NCBI GenBank assembly: GCA_943787985.1
Contig: CALSOO010000001.1
Span: 199,001-263,000, forward strand
Direction of reading: 5' to 3'
Length of the DNA: 64,000 nt
Source of the DNA: an uncultured Paracoccaceae bacterium
GTDB lineage: Bacteria; Pseudomonadota; Alphaproteobacteria; Rhodobacterales; Rhodobacteraceae
The notes beneath the pieces were generated by a model. It saw only the letters and a list, made by a program, of their open reading frames with translations. It was not told the origin of the DNA and did no database searches. How positions within the stretch are numbered: position 1 is the stretch's first letter; each line of letters opens with the position of its first letter. Positions 44,812 through 54,122 of the stretch are shown here, piece by piece. Position numbers and translations under genes: made by a program.

Positions 44812-44951
44812 CGAGAGGCTCCTACACACAGACCTTGGCTCATTTGACCACCTTTGTTGTCGCAATTGATGTCGTCATTAAACCGCTCATACAGAATGCC
44901 CGCGACGAAGGCGAGGACAACAAGAAGAGCCGTGCGGAGCAAGCGGAACAT
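44808..44951 (-). CDS. Small single-pass membrane protein (47 residues), unknown
   Basis: A 47-codon gene. ATG at 44951, two bases after the bluB stop; TGA at 44808-44810 overlaps the rimM ATG as ATGA. The protein has a hydrophobic segment over residues 8-20 ([13 protein letters not shown]), then a charged tail with two cysteines (C30, C42). The tight spacing on both sides and the coupling to rimM argue strongly that it is translated. I know no family for it. It may anchor or regulate a partner. Confidence 0.7.
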   Translation of the reverse strand: MFRLLRTALLVVLAFVAGILYERFNDDINCDNKGGQMSQGLCVGASR

Positions 44952-44953
44952 GT

Positions 44954-45583
44954 TCAGCGCTCCTCGATGTGGAGCGTGCTTTGGCGGGTTTCCCAGCCAA
45001 CCGTTTCCAGCTCGGGAGTGTCAGAGCTGGTTTCAGGCCAGCCAATACACAGGTAGGCAACAAGGGACCAGTCTTTGGGGGTCGCCAGATCACGGCACAG
45101 GGCTGGAGCATCGAGGATCGAAACCCATCCGACGCCTAAACCGTGCGCGCGCGCGACCAGCCACATCAGATTGATGGCACCGACAACAGAATACCGCCGC
45201 ATCTCGGGCATTGTGGTGGCCCCCAATCCTGATCCTTTGGACGTGGCGTCGTCGCAAAAAATGGCAATGTGTTCAGGGGCTTCTTGCATTCCGGACAGCT
45301 TGAGGCCGGCATAGCGTTCCGCCTGATCGCCTGCGTACCCGTCAAGGGCTCGCGCGTTGGCGGTTTGGTAATTTTGAATGGCTTTGGCGCGCAAACCAGC
45401 GGAGCGCACGCGTATGATGCGCCAAGGCTCCGACAGGCCCACTGACGGGGCAAGGCGGAATGTGTCGAGGCATTGCATCAGCAACGCCTCGTCCACGGGG
45501 TCGGCGCGAAAACGCCGCACGTCGCGGCGCCACGCAAGCAGGGTCTGGAACTGGTCGCGGAAGTCTTTCGAGAAGGCGTCCAT
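44954..45583 (-). CDS. bluB: 5,6-Dimethylbenzimidazole synthase
   Basis: A 209-residue flavin-destroying nitroreductase-fold enzyme that turns FMNH2 into DMB, the lower ligand of B12. RRDVRRFRADPVDEALL and GLSEPWRIIRVRS match BluB, as does PEMRRYSVVGAINLMWLVAR. It lies 17 bases after rpsP on the same strand. Cobalamin genes cbiB and cobC occur at 60914-62754, so B12 synthesis is likely present, though scattered. Confidence 0.92.
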   Translation of the reverse strand: MDAFSKDFRDQFQTLLAWRRDVRRFRADPVDEALLMQCLDTFRLAPSVGLSEPWRIIRVRSAGLRAKAIQNYQTANARALDGYAGDQAERYAGLKLSGMQEAPEHIAIFCDDATSKGSGLGATTMPEMRRYSVVGAINLMWLVARAHGLGVGWVSILDAPALCRDLATPKDWSLVAYLCIGWPETSSDTPELETVGWETRQSTLHIEER

Positions 45584-45600
45584 GCCAGTTAAACCTTTGC

Positions 45601-45999
45601 TTACTCTGCGGCGTCTTCCGCTGGTGCTTCTTCGGCAGGAGCTGCTGCAGCTTCGGCTGCGGCCGTTGCTTTGGCGGCTTTCTCTTCGACGCGCTCTTGT
45701 GCTTTCTTGCCAGGCGTACCCTTTTTAGGGTTGTTGCGCTCTGTCTTTTCTTTCACGCCAGCGGCTTCGAGCATACGTGCGATACGGTCTGTCGGCTGTG
45801 CGCCTTGACCCAACCAGTACTGAACGCGTTCCATGTTCATTTTCACGCGCTCTTCGCTGTCTTTCGGCAAAAGCGGGTTGTATGTGCCGAGCTTTTCGAT
45901 GAAGCGGCCATCGCGTGGCATGCGGCTGTCAGCGGCAACGATACGGTAAAACGGGCGTTTCTTGGAACCACCACGGGCGAGGCGAATTTTCATAGCCAT
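45601..45999 (-). CDS. rpsP: 30S ribosomal protein S16
   Basis: A 132-residue S16. The core is in the first 80 residues ([32 protein letters not shown]), followed by an Ala/Glu/Lys-rich tail that is longer than in E. coli but usual in this family of bacteria. ATG at 45999 with AAGGAAAAC before it. It starts 13 bases after the chorismate mutase gene. Confidence 0.97.
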   Translation of the reverse strand: MAMKIRLARGGSKKRPFYRIVAADSRMPRDGRFIEKLGTYNPLLPKDSEERVKMNMERVQYWLGQGAQPTDRIARMLEAAGVKEKTERNNPKKGTPGKKAQERVEEKAAKATAAAEAAAAPAEEAPAEDAAE

Positions 46000-46012
46000 G
46001 AGTTTGTTTTCC

Positions 46013-46315
46013 TTAGGGTTTTGATTGGTGTGTTTTGTGATGCTGAATGACTTCAGCGATGATGAAGTTGAGAAACTTCTTGGCGAATTCAGGGTCAACG
46101 TCTGCCCTGTTCGCCAAATCTTCGAGCCGGGCGATCTGGGTGGCCTCGCGGGCTGGATCGGACGGGGGAAGGTCGTGTTCGGCTTTGAGTTTCCCCACAG
46201 CCCGTGTATGTTTGAAGCGCTCACCGAGGGTGTAGATCAGGATCGCGTCCAAACGATCGATGCTTTTGCGGTGCTCTTTGAGAATTTCCGCAGCACGCGT
46301 CACAGCGTCAGTCAT
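46013..46315 (-). CDS. Chorismate mutase, AroQ type
   Basis: A 100-residue all-helical chorismate mutase ([20 protein letters not shown], then [19 protein letters not shown]). The order of Arg and Lys residues in helix 1-2 fits AroQ. It makes prephenate for phenylalanine and tyrosine. The monofunctional prephenate dehydratase is at 2515-3345. It lies between ffh and rpsP, a conserved place in Rhodobacterales. Confidence 0.92.
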   Translation of the reverse strand: MTDAVTRAAEILKEHRKSIDRLDAILIYTLGERFKHTRAVGKLKAEHDLPPSDPAREATQIARLEDLANRADVDPEFAKKFLNFIIAEVIQHHKTHQSKP

Positions 46316-46426
46316 TGCCCCAACCCTTCGAAAAGGACGGGCGTGCGCCCGACGTGATGTTTGCAGCCGCGTCCCGCGTCTGCGTTTTTGCGCTCTGCGC
46401 AGGGATATTTGTAACGAAAGGAAGCA

Positions 46427-47932
46427 TTATTTCTTTTTCCCGAAGCCGGACAGGCCAGAGGGAAGTCCCATGCCACCGCCCAAACCGGGCATGCCAGGAA
46501 GTTTGCCACCCATTTGTTTGGCCGCCGCTTCCAGTGCTTTTGGGTCCATTTGGGAGGGATCCATGCTGTCTGGCATGCCGCCTTTGCCCATCATCCCCTT
46601 CATGGCTTGCTTGAGCATGCCCCCTTTGCCCATTTTGCCCATCTTTTTCATCATGTCAGACATCTGGCGCTGCATTTTGAGCAGTTTGTTCAAGTCGGAG
46701 ACTTCCATCCCCGCACCTTTTGCAATCCGCTTTTTGCGCGAGGCTTGCAGGATCTGCGGGTTGGCGCGTTCCTTTTTCGTCATGGACTGGATGAGGGCGA
46801 TTTGTTGTTTCAGCACTTTATCGTCGAACCCGGCTTCTTCTACCTGTTTGGCCATTTTGCCCATGCCGGGCATCATGCCCATCATCCCTTGCATGCCGCC
46901 CATCTTGATCATCTGTTCAAGCTGCATCTTCAGGTCGTTCATATTGAACATACCTTTGGCCATGCGCTTCATCATGCGTTCGGCTTGTTCGGCCTCGATG
47001 GTCTCTTGGGCTTTTTCAACGAGGGACACGATGTCCCCCATTCCAAGGATGCGGCCTGCGATCCGGTCAGGTTCGAATGTTTCGAGTGCGTCGAGTTTTT
47101 CGCCAAGTCCGACGAATTTGATCGGCTTGCCGGTGACAGCCCGCATGGACAAAGCCGCCCCGCCTCGTCCGTCGCCGTCCATCCGTGTCAGGACCACGCC
47201 TGTGATCCCGATTCGCGCGTCAAAGTTTTCGGCAGTGTACACGGCGTCCTGCCCTGTGAGGCCGTCGACCACCAGCAGTGTTTCGCGCGGGTTGGCAACG
47301 TCACGGACGGCTTCTACTTGCGCCATCAATTCGTCATCGATGGACAAGCGCCCCGCCGTGTCGAGCATGTAGACGTCGTAGCCCCCCATGGATGCCTGTG
47401 TTTTTGCCCGCTTTGTGATGGATACGGGGTCTTCGCCTTTGACAATCGGCAGTGTGTCCACGCCGATTTGCACGCCAAGAATCTGCAACTGTTCCATTGC
47501 GGCAGGACGGTTAACGTCAAGCGATGCCATCAGGACTTTTTTGCCGTCGCGCTCTTTGAGGCGTTTGGCGAGTTTTGCCGTTGTTGTCGTTTTACCGCCA
47601 CCTTGCAGGCCCACCATGAGGATCGGGGCAGGGGGGCTGTCGATTTTCAGTGCACCTGGTTCACCTTCGCCCGACAGAGTATCGATGAGTGCATCATGCA
47701 CAATCTTGACGACTTGTTGTCCGGGCGTGACGGATTTTGTCACAGCTTGTCCGGTGGCCTTGTCCTGAACGGCTTTGATAAAGTCACGGGCCACAGGCAG
47801 TGAGACATCCGCCTCAAGCAGGGCAACGCGTACTTCGCGCAGGGCTGTTTTGACGTCCTCTTCGGACAGTGCCCCTTGTTTGGTGAGGCGGTCAAAGACG
47901 CCAGAGAGGCGCTCGGATAGGTTCTCAAACAT
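46427..47932 (-). CDS. ffh: Signal recognition particle protein Ffh
   Basis: A 501-residue SRP GTPase. The N and G domains have GLQGGGKTTTTAKLAKRL (G1, near residue 107), DTAGR (G3) and TRMDGDGRGG (G4). The M domain, from about 320, is Met- and Gly-rich and ends with a Gly/Met-rich tail. It targets nascent membrane proteins with 4.5S RNA; no such RNA gene is seen nearby. Gene order ffh-chorismate mutase-rpsP is conserved. Confidence 0.97.
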   Translation of the reverse strand: MFENLSERLSGVFDRLTKQGALSEEDVKTALREVRVALLEADVSLPVARDFIKAVQDKATGQAVTKSVTPGQQVVKIVHDALIDTLSGEGEPGALKIDSPPAPILMVGLQGGGKTTTTAKLAKRLKERDGKKVLMASLDVNRPAAMEQLQILGVQIGVDTLPIVKGEDPVSITKRAKTQASMGGYDVYMLDTAGRLSIDDELMAQVEAVRDVANPRETLLVVDGLTGQDAVYTAENFDARIGITGVVLTRMDGDGRGGAALSMRAVTGKPIKFVGLGEKLDALETFEPDRIAGRILGMGDIVSLVEKAQETIEAEQAERMMKRMAKGMFNMNDLKMQLEQMIKMGGMQGMMGMMPGMGKMAKQVEEAGFDDKVLKQQIALIQSMTKKERANPQILQASRKKRIAKGAGMEVSDLNKLLKMQRQMSDMMKKMGKMGKGGMLKQAMKGMMGKGGMPDSMDPSQMDPKALEAAAKQMGGKLPGMPGLGGGMGLPSGLSGFGKKK

Positions 47933-48074
47933 GGGCCATGGCCCCCTTCGGTTCGGTTGCGGCGTTCCCTATACTTAGGAACGGCGCTGTCATTCACAAA
48001 TGCCATGCCCTCGCCAGGAGCGCACGTGGCAAACAGTTTTGCCCCCACGGGCGCAACGCGCTGGTGGAGGGCGA

Positions 48075-48113
48075 TCCTTGATTAAACAAGGACCGGAAGA
48101 TCAAGGCTTCCGG
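48075..48113. repeat. Two adjacent hairpins between the PH-domain gene and ffh
   Basis: TCCTTG-ATTAAA-CAAGGA (48075-48092) touches CCGGAAG-ATCAAGG-CTTCCGG (48093-48113). Neither has a T-run. Another hairpin, GTTCC...GGAAC, lies at 47964-47982 and may overlap the ffh promoter. The whole gap 47933-48149 holds no gene. Confidence 0.45.
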
Positions 48114-48149
48114 ATGTTGTGGCTGCATTAGAGGCGTTGGCGTGCAGAG

Positions 48150-48620
48150 TCAACTGTCGCGGTGCTGCGCAAGCCATGTGTTGATGGCGTCCACGATCGT
48201 TTGAGACCGTCCGCCGCTTTGAAATCCCCTGCGTAGGGGTAATGTGCCGTTGGCGTGCACAATTGCCGGACGAAACTGCAGGATTATGTCGACTGTCTGT
48301 CGCAGTCTATCTAACGTGGCCCGTTCTATATCCGCGCTATTTATCGTGGTCGTTTTCGTTCCCCGCAGGTTTTGCACGGATAGAGTGAGTTCACGGGGGG
48401 TGAGCACAACATGACGGCGTTCGACGAGCATCAGTATCGCTGTAGGGATCACCAATGTCCCCACGACCGCGAGCAGGCCAGCTGCAAGCCATTCCCGATG
48501 CCATGTCACAAACAACAGCAGCGCAACCGCGCAGATGGAAATAATGGCCATAAGCCCGCCCAAAACCCAGGGTGTTTGATCAAGGACCAAGTGATCGGGC
48601 GTGTTGTCGATGATTTTCAT
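48150..48620 (-). CDS. Membrane protein with PH-like (bPH) domain, unknown
   Basis: A 156-residue protein with two helices (about residues 18-36 and 42-62) followed by a soluble beta-rich domain (RRHVVLTPRELTLSVQNLRG, then TINSADIERATLDR) that looks like a bacterial PH domain. Such proteins sit in the inner membrane with unknown function. It is a lone gene upstream of ffh and divergent from the LysR gene. Confidence 0.7.
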   Translation of the reverse strand: MKIIDNTPDHLVLDQTPWVLGGLMAIISICAVALLLFVTWHREWLAAGLLAVVGTLVIPTAILMLVERRHVVLTPRELTLSVQNLRGTKTTTINSADIERATLDRLRQTVDIILQFRPAIVHANGTLPLRRGFQSGGRSQTIVDAINTWLAQHRDS

Positions 48621-48734
48621 GACGGCATATGTACGGGCGGGCAGGGCGTAATGTCAAAATGAGAACTCTTGCAAAAGTGAACAGAGCGCCGCTAATGTTC
48701 CTTAGATTGTGATTTTGCGCACATGAGGGGTTTC

Positions 48735-49613
48735 ATGGACAATTGGGATGAGATCAAAACGGCCTATCAGGTGGCCCGTTGTGGCACAGTCAGTGGTGCC
48801 GCCGAGTTTTTGGGTGTGCATCACGCAACGGTCATTCGCCATATTGATGCGCTGGAGGGGCGTTTGGGGGTCAAACTGTTTCAACGCCATGCCCGTGGAT
48901 ATACTGCAACCGAAGCTGGAGAGGATTTGTTTCGCGTCGCGCAAGCTACGAGCGATCAATTCAGTCAGCTTGCGGGCCGTATTAAAGGTCGTGGAACGGA
49001 TGTATCCGGCGAATTGGTCGTCACATCACTGGTTTCCTTGGCCGCGCGCATGGCTCCGCTGCTGGCAGAGTTCCAAAAGCAGCATCCTGATGTGATTTTG
49101 CGCTACCTTACAGGAGAGCGACTGTTTCGCCTTGAGTACGGAGAGGCCCATGTCGCGATCCGGGCAGGGTCTGCCCCCGATCAGCCTGACAACGTCGTCC
49201 AGCCGTTTGTGACACAGCGCATGGGGTTGTATGCCAGCCGCGCGTATGTGGCAGAGCATGGCGCGCCCACGTCCGTCGATGATTACGCAAAGCACCGCTT
49301 TGTCGGCTATGATAACGATGACAGCCGGGCGCCTTTCAATCGCTGGCTGCGTGAAAAATTCCCTCAAGCTGTACTGACGTTTCGCAGTTCTGATGTGCGC
49401 GCGCTCGAGCAGGCTGTGATCGCAGGAGCCGGCATCGGTTTTGTGCCGGTGTTGGAGGCCCAGCACAACGATGCCTTGGTTGAAGTGTTCCCCCAACAAG
49501 AAAACTGGTCGGCCCCATTGTGGTTGGTCACGCACGTGGATCTGCACCGGACCAACAAGGTGCAAACCTTTCTGAGCTTTCTGAAAGAGCATTCTCAAGC
49601 ATGGGACGTCTAG
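48735..49613 (+). CDS. LysR family transcriptional regulator
   Basis: A 292-residue LysR protein: winged HTH in residues 2-60 (AYQVARCGTVSGAAEFLGVH, then HIDALEGRLGVKLFQRHARG) and a substrate-binding-like C-terminal domain. I prefer the ATG at 48735, which has GAGGGG before it; ATG 48723 is also in frame. The DMT exporter begins inside its last codons (49601), so it is coupled to and may control that gene, which is unusual because LysR regulators mostly sit divergent from targets. Confidence 0.9.
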   Translation: MDNWDEIKTAYQVARCGTVSGAAEFLGVHHATVIRHIDALEGRLGVKLFQRHARGYTATEAGEDLFRVAQATSDQFSQLAGRIKGRGTDVSGELVVTSLVSLAARMAPLLAEFQKQHPDVILRYLTGERLFRLEYGEAHVAIRAGSAPDQPDNVVQPFVTQRMGLYASRAYVAEHGAPTSVDDYAKHRFVGYDNDDSRAPFNRWLREKFPQAVLTFRSSDVRALEQAVIAGAGIGFVPVLEAQHNDALVEVFPQQENWSAPLWLVTHVDLHRTNKVQTFLSFLKEHSQAWDV

Positions 49614-50488
49614 GCCCGGCCCACCAGGGGCACTTGGCCATGTTGCTGTTTTCGGGTCTTGTCGCAGGGTCGTTTTCGTTGGGTTCAATGGCTGCAAACG
49701 AAATTGCGCCCGGGGCATTGAATGCAGTGCGGTTTGCGATTGCGGCGCTTGTGATCGGGCTGGCCGTTTTGGCGACGGGCGCGTCATTGCGCGGGACTTT
49801 TGTCGCCCCGTGGCGCTATGTTGTTCTGGGCGCGTTGTTTGGCGCTTACTTCGTTTTGATGTTCGAGGGGTTGAAAACCGCCCCCCCTGTGTCTGCCGCT
49901 GCCGTGTTTACGCTGATCCCTATTATGTCCGCGGGCTTTGGGTATGTGCTGTTGCGCCAAATCGCGACCCCGCGCATGGCGCTTGCGTTGACCATCGGCG
50001 GTGCAGGGGCGTTGTGGGTCATTTTTCGTGCGGATGTCACGGCGTTGATCGCCTTTGAGATCGGCCGCGGCGAGGTCATATATTTCTTTGGCTGCGTTTT
50101 TCATGCGATCTACACGCCGATGATCCGCAAGCTCAATCGCGGCGAACCCGCGCTGGTGTTCAGCTTCGGGGTGTTGCTGGCGGGGTGTGTGTTGCTCACG
50201 ATTTACGGCTGGACTGACTTGCGCGCGACCGATTGGAGCAGCTTGCCCGGGATTGTGTGGATCACGATCCTGTACGTATCGGTGTTCGCCAGTTCCGCGA
50301 CTTTTGTGCTGTTGCAGTTCGCAAGCTTGCGCCTGCCCTCCGCCAAGGTGATGGCCTACTCCTATCTCACCCCGTCTTGGGTCATCCTGTGGGAGTTTGG
50401 GCTGGGCAATGGCGTGCCAGTGATCTGGGTGCTGGGGGGCGTTGCGTTGACTGTCCTCGCGCTCTTGATGTTGTTGCGCGAAGGTTAA
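49601..50488 (+). CDS. DMT superfamily transporter, EamA family
   Basis: A 295-residue membrane protein of ten helices formed by two EamA repeats (residues 10-140 and 150-290). The first repeat contains GLVAGSFSLGSMAANEIAPG, the second YSYLTPSWVILWEFGLG. Such proteins export amino acids, purines or metabolites. Its start overlaps the LysR stop by 13 bases, and its last 4 bases overlap the tail of the convergent glycosyltransferase gene. Confidence 0.88.
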   Translation: MGRLGPAHQGHLAMLLFSGLVAGSFSLGSMAANEIAPGALNAVRFAIAALVIGLAVLATGASLRGTFVAPWRYVVLGALFGAYFVLMFEGLKTAPPVSAAAVFTLIPIMSAGFGYVLLRQIATPRMALALTIGGAGALWVIFRADVTALIAFEIGRGEVIYFFGCVFHAIYTPMIRKLNRGEPALVFSFGVLLAGCVLLTIYGWTDLRATDWSSLPGIVWITILYVSVFASSATFVLLQFASLRLPSAKVMAYSYLTPSWVILWEFGLGNGVPVIWVLGGVALTVLALLMLLREG

Positions 50489-51444
50489 AGGAAACTGGCC
50501 TGCGTCAACTCTGTCCTTAGAATGTCGATGTCGAGGGTTACATGCGCGCCGGGCTCCACGGCTGTACCCGCGCGCGGGTCGATCAGGGTAGGCTCTGTTC
50601 CGGTGAACGCGAGGATTTGCTTGCCAAGGAGCCGCAAGACGTCTGGACGATGACGGCGCAGAAAGACGGCAGCTTTTGCGCCCTGTTGCATCACAAACGG
50701 CGCAAAATGAAACGCAGAGCCATCTCCGCCAACAATCAGTTTGGCCGCTTTGAATGCGCTGGTCTGGGCATCGATCCCGAATTTTTCCGGCTGGAATACG
50801 TGATAGCCTGCGTCTTCCATCATGGTCTCAATGGCGGCCTCCTGATCCACAGTGCGCCCGGCTTCGGTGTATTTGGCGCGACTGATGTACAGCTTTTCGG
50901 CCCCTTGGGGGGGGATGTCCTCAAAGCGGGATTTGACAAAGGTGCGGTACTCGGGAGTTCCGTTGATCCAACGCCCGTGCCCGAACCCTTGGGACGGCAG
51001 GATCAGGCGCTCCACCTCGGTCGGGCTATCAAGGATCAAAGCAGGCACTGCCCCGCACAGCTTTTTGTGGAACGCGCCCATGCGGCGGTTGAACTGCGGT
51101 TTCCCTGACGCAGGCAAGCGGGTGTAGACAATGGCTTTGGGCGTTTCCTCGATCTGGTCGAGCGCCCAAAGGCGCGTGGTGCTTTCCACGATGAAGTGCC
51201 CGAAGTGATCGCGCGCAAGACCACCATAAAGGTATGTGCCCGCCAATGTGTCCTGCGCCGGGGCGTGTTGTGGTTCAGGGCTGAGTTGGCGGTTCGACTG
51301 AAACACGCGCGATATGGGCAAGTAGGTGCCGCGTCGATCAAACACACCGTGCGCTGTGGGGGCTGCATCCGTTGCCGGCACGACCAAAGCCTTGCGCACG
51401 ATACGGATGCGCGGCGTGGGCACGGGGCCAATGGGGTCACGCAT
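50485..51444 (-). CDS. Glycosyltransferase family 61 protein
   Basis: A 319-residue GT61 (DUF563) enzyme. GGLARDHFGHFIVESTTRLW has the HFGH that is characteristic of the family, and VGGDGSAFHFAPF near residue 250 is the C-terminal GDGSAxHF signature. Family members add xylose or other sugars to glycans; bacterial substrates are mostly unknown. Its ATG lies 8 bases inside the end of the ArsR-type gene upstream, so it is cotranscribed with a regulator. The transporter gene converges on it. Confidence 0.82.
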   Translation of the reverse strand: MRDPIGPVPTPRIRIVRKALVVPATDAAPTAHGVFDRRGTYLPISRVFQSNRQLSPEPQHAPAQDTLAGTYLYGGLARDHFGHFIVESTTRLWALDQIEETPKAIVYTRLPASGKPQFNRRMGAFHKKLCGAVPALILDSPTEVERLILPSQGFGHGRWINGTPEYRTFVKSRFEDIPPQGAEKLYISRAKYTEAGRTVDQEAAIETMMEDAGYHVFQPEKFGIDAQTSAFKAAKLIVGGDGSAFHFAPFVMQQGAKAAVFLRRHRPDVLRLLGKQILAFTGTEPTLIDPRAGTAVEPGAHVTLDIDILRTELTQASFL

Positions 51445-51784
51445 CGCTTGGCCCGTCGAATTCGTGTTCGAGGAACCGCTCGAACGCATCAAGGTGCACG
51501 GGTTCGAACTGTCCAAAGCCCTGCATCCAGACGGACGCGTTTTTCATCGCGTCCGGCTCCAGCTTGCACCACTTGACCCGCCCGCGTTTTTCCTGCGCAA
51601 TCAATCCGGCCTTGCTCAGGATCGATAGGTGTTTGGAAATAGCGGCGAGCGACATCTCGAAGGGCTCAGCCACATCCGTTACAGCCATGTCGTCTTCGAG
51701 CAGCATCGTCAGGATGGCCCGCCGCGTAGGGTCTGCCAAAGCTGCGAAAGTCGTGTCGAGGTTTTGGTGTGTCGAGGTGCTCAT
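51437..51784 (-). CDS. ArsR family regulator, metal-independent type
   Basis: A 115-residue winged-helix protein: FAALADPTRRAILTMLLEDD, then FEMSLAAISKHLSILSKAGL as the recognition helix. Only one cysteine (in VKWCKLEPDA) is present, so metal sensing by Cys pairs is unlikely. This group usually sits beside an SRPBCC/AHSA1 gene; here the glycosyltransferase gene takes that place, with an 8-base overlap. It is divergent from the ATP synthase operon. Confidence 0.85.
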   Translation of the reverse strand: MSTSTHQNLDTTFAALADPTRRAILTMLLEDDMAVTDVAEPFEMSLAAISKHLSILSKAGLIAQEKRGRVKWCKLEPDAMKNASVWMQGFGQFEPVHLDAFERFLEHEFDGPSDA

Positions 51785-52015
51785 AGGGTTGCTTTGTCAA
51801 AACCCCGGTCAAAGATCAACCATATGGTTGAATAACCCGGATCCGCCACGCTGGGGCGAAATGGGCCTGCGACAGAATATCGTCTGTCTGCCTTTGGTCG
51901 ATAAGTTGTTTGTAAACAGTTGGTTGCGATGGGGTGTCCTGCGACATAGATGGTGTTGACTCAGAGGGCAGAGCATCATAGCAACCGTGCAAGATTTCCA
52001 ATTGGGGAAAACCGC

Positions 52016-52411
52016 GTGACCGAGCCTGACACACAGCAGCGAATGGCGCAGCTTGAGGCGAAAATCGACGCGGCAAAGCAGGCGCAAGCGCCGGCGCCCA
52101 AGAAGGAAGAGCATTATTCCCAAGCGCAGCAAGCGTGGCGGATGGTGATAGAGTTGGTGGCCGGTCTTGGGATCGGATTTGGCATAGGGTACGGGCTTGA
52201 TACCGTGTTTGGGACGCTTCCCGTCTTTATGCTGATATTCACCTGTTTGGGGCTTGTGGCCGGGGTCAAGACGATGATCCGCACCGCGCATGAGCTTCAG
52301 GGTGACCAAATGGCCCTGGAGGCCGAGCGTGATGCAGCGGGTCAAGCCCGCGATGATACAGATGCTGCGGATAAAACCGCGACAATGAGGGAGCCTGAAA
52401 ATGGCAAGTGA
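52016..52411 (+). CDS. atpI: ATP synthase protein I (AtpI/AtpQ-type)
   Basis: A 131-residue protein starting at a GTG at 52016, with TTGGGGAAAACC upstream. It has a charged N-terminal coil (residues 8-40) and two helices (about 50-70 and 75-95). AtpI helps assemble the c-ring. Its end overlaps atpB by 11 bases. It is the first gene of the F0 operon. Confidence 0.85.
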   Translation: MTEPDTQQRMAQLEAKIDAAKQAQAPAPKKEEHYSQAQQAWRMVIELVAGLGIGFGIGYGLDTVFGTLPVFMLIFTCLGLVAGVKTMIRTAHELQGDQMALEAERDAAGQARDDTDAADKTATMREPENGK

Positions 52412-53153
52412 AGCAAAAGACGGTGGTGGTTTGGTTTTCAAACCTATGGATCAGTTCAACGTTGAGGCGTTGTTTGGATCTGGTCCTATCGGTGTTTTTA
52501 CAATCACGAACGTGACCCTTTGGTTGGCGTTGTCCATCGTTGCTGTGATCTGCATGATGGTCCTGACCACAACAAAGCATTCGATGGTGCCATCCCGCGG
52601 CCAGTCAATCGCAGAGCTTGCTTATGGGTTTGTCTATAAGATGGTCGAAGACGTCACCGGCAAAGATGCCGTTGGGTACTTCCCCTACATCATGACGCTG
52701 TTCATGTTTATTCTTTGTGCCAACTTCCTGGGTCTGATCCCGGGGTCGTTCACGACCACGTCGCACTTCGCGGTGACAGTTGTTCTGGCGATGGCCGTCT
52801 TCGTCACGGTCACAGTTTTGGGCTTCGTCAAGAACGGCACCAAGTTCTTGGGGCTCTTCTGGGTGGCCTCTGCCCCCTTGGCCTTGCGTCCAATTCTCGC
52901 GGTAATCGAAGTTATCTCTTACTTCGTGCGCCCCGTGAGCCACTCTATTCGTTTGGCGGGCAACGTTATGGCCGGTCATGCGGTGATCAAAGTGTTCGCA
53001 GGTTTCGCGGCTCTGGCGGTTGTCAGCCCGATCGCGATCCTCGGGATCACAGCCATGTACGCCTTGGAGATCCTCGTCTCCTTCATTCAGGCCTACGTAT
53101 TTACAATTCTGACGTGCGTATATCTCAAAGACGCGCTTCACCCGTCACACTAA
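52401..53153 (+). CDS. atpB: F0F1 ATP synthase subunit a
   Basis: A 250-residue membrane subunit with about six helices. The essential arginine for proton flow lies in [12 protein letters not shown]. It forms the half-channels next to the c-ring. No signal peptide is visible. Confidence 0.96.
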   Translation: MASEAKDGGGLVFKPMDQFNVEALFGSGPIGVFTITNVTLWLALSIVAVICMMVLTTTKHSMVPSRGQSIAELAYGFVYKMVEDVTGKDAVGYFPYIMTLFMFILCANFLGLIPGSFTTTSHFAVTVVLAMAVFVTVTVLGFVKNGTKFLGLFWVASAPLALRPILAVIEVISYFVRPVSHSIRLAGNVMAGHAVIKVFAGFAALAVVSPIAILGITAMYALEILVSFIQAYVFTILTCVYLKDALHPSH

Positions 53154-53225
53154 ACACGACTTTCAAACAACGGTGGGCAATCCGTCCATCTATCTATCTA
53201 ACTTCCAATCGTAAGGAGAATTCTC

Positions 53226-53450
53226 ATGGAAGGTGAACTCGCACACATCGGCGCAGGTCTCGCAGCAATCGGTTCCGGCGCAGCCGCTATCGGTGTTGGT
53301 AACGTGGCAGGCAACTTCTTGGCAGGCGCATTGCGCAACCCATCCGCTGCCGCATCACAAACAGCGACACTGTTTATCGGTATCGCTTTCGCAGAAGCTT
53401 TGGGGATCTTTTCATTCCTCGTCGCGCTGCTGTTGATGTTCGCCGTCTAA
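53226..53450 (+). CDS. atpE: F0F1 ATP synthase subunit c
   Basis: A 74-residue hairpin of two helices. The first helix carries the Gly/Ala-rich packing motif [17 protein letters not shown], and the second has the proton-carrying Glu in [10 protein letters not shown]. Highly expressed: AAGGAG lies just before the ATG. Confidence 0.96.
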   Translation: MEGELAHIGAGLAAIGSGAAAIGVGNVAGNFLAGALRNPSAAASQTATLFIGIAFAEALGIFSFLVALLLMFAV

Positions 53451-53578
53451 GACCGCTTCAAAACACCGCGTTTGCATCATCATGGTGCAGACGCAGTTCC
53501 TTACGGTCGGGCGGTGTGCAACACGCGTACTGCCCGATGTAATGACCGCCTTTAGGGGCGTTTGATCCGGAGACCGAG

Positions 53579-54118
53579 ATGGCAACCGATACAACTAGCG
53601 CAGCTGACGCAGGGCAAGCGGCCGCAGGGCCGGGCATGCCACAGCTCGACTTCTCGAATTGGGGCAACCAGATTTTCTGGTTGGTTATCACCCTGATCGT
53701 GATTTACTTCGTTCTGTCCCGCATTGCGCTTCCGCGTATTGCATCGGTTCTGGCCGAACGGCAGGGCACTATCACCAACGACCTCGCGGCTGCAGAGGAC
53801 CTCAAGTCCAAAGCGCATGAGGCCGAAGCAGCCTATGAAAAGGCTCTGATCGATGCACGTGCTGAAGCACAGCGTATCGTGGCCGAGACCAAAGTGGGTA
53901 TTCAGGCAGACCTGAATGCGGCCATCGCAACTGCTGACGAAGAAATCGCAGCAAAAGCGGCCGCAGGCGAAAAGGTGATCGCAGATATCAAGGCAAATGC
54001 GTTGGACAGCATCAAAGTTGTCGCCAACGACACCGCCAAAGAAATTGTGACAGCTATGGGTGGCAAGGCCGATGCCAAAACCATCACCGCTGCCGTCACT
54101 GCTCGGATGAAAGGGTAA
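53579..54118 (+). CDS. F0F1 ATP synthase subunit b'
   Basis: A 179-residue b'-type subunit: a soluble N-terminal stretch, one helix at about residues 35-55 ([20 protein letters not shown]), then a long coiled coil. The b/b' pair is typical of phototrophic and alphaproteobacterial F0. It starts 128 bases after atpE and ends 4 bases before atpF. Confidence 0.92.
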   Translation: MATDTTSAADAGQAAAGPGMPQLDFSNWGNQIFWLVITLIVIYFVLSRIALPRIASVLAERQGTITNDLAAAEDLKSKAHEAEAAYEKALIDARAEAQRIVAETKVGIQADLNAAIATADEEIAAKAAAGEKVIADIKANALDSIKVVANDTAKEIVTAMGGKADAKTITAAVTARMKG

Positions 54119-54122
54119 TCAG

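Noticed and set aside
47933..48149. Possible SRP (4.5S) RNA next to ffh
   Set aside because: The conserved GGAAGCAGC-type tetraloop region is absent.
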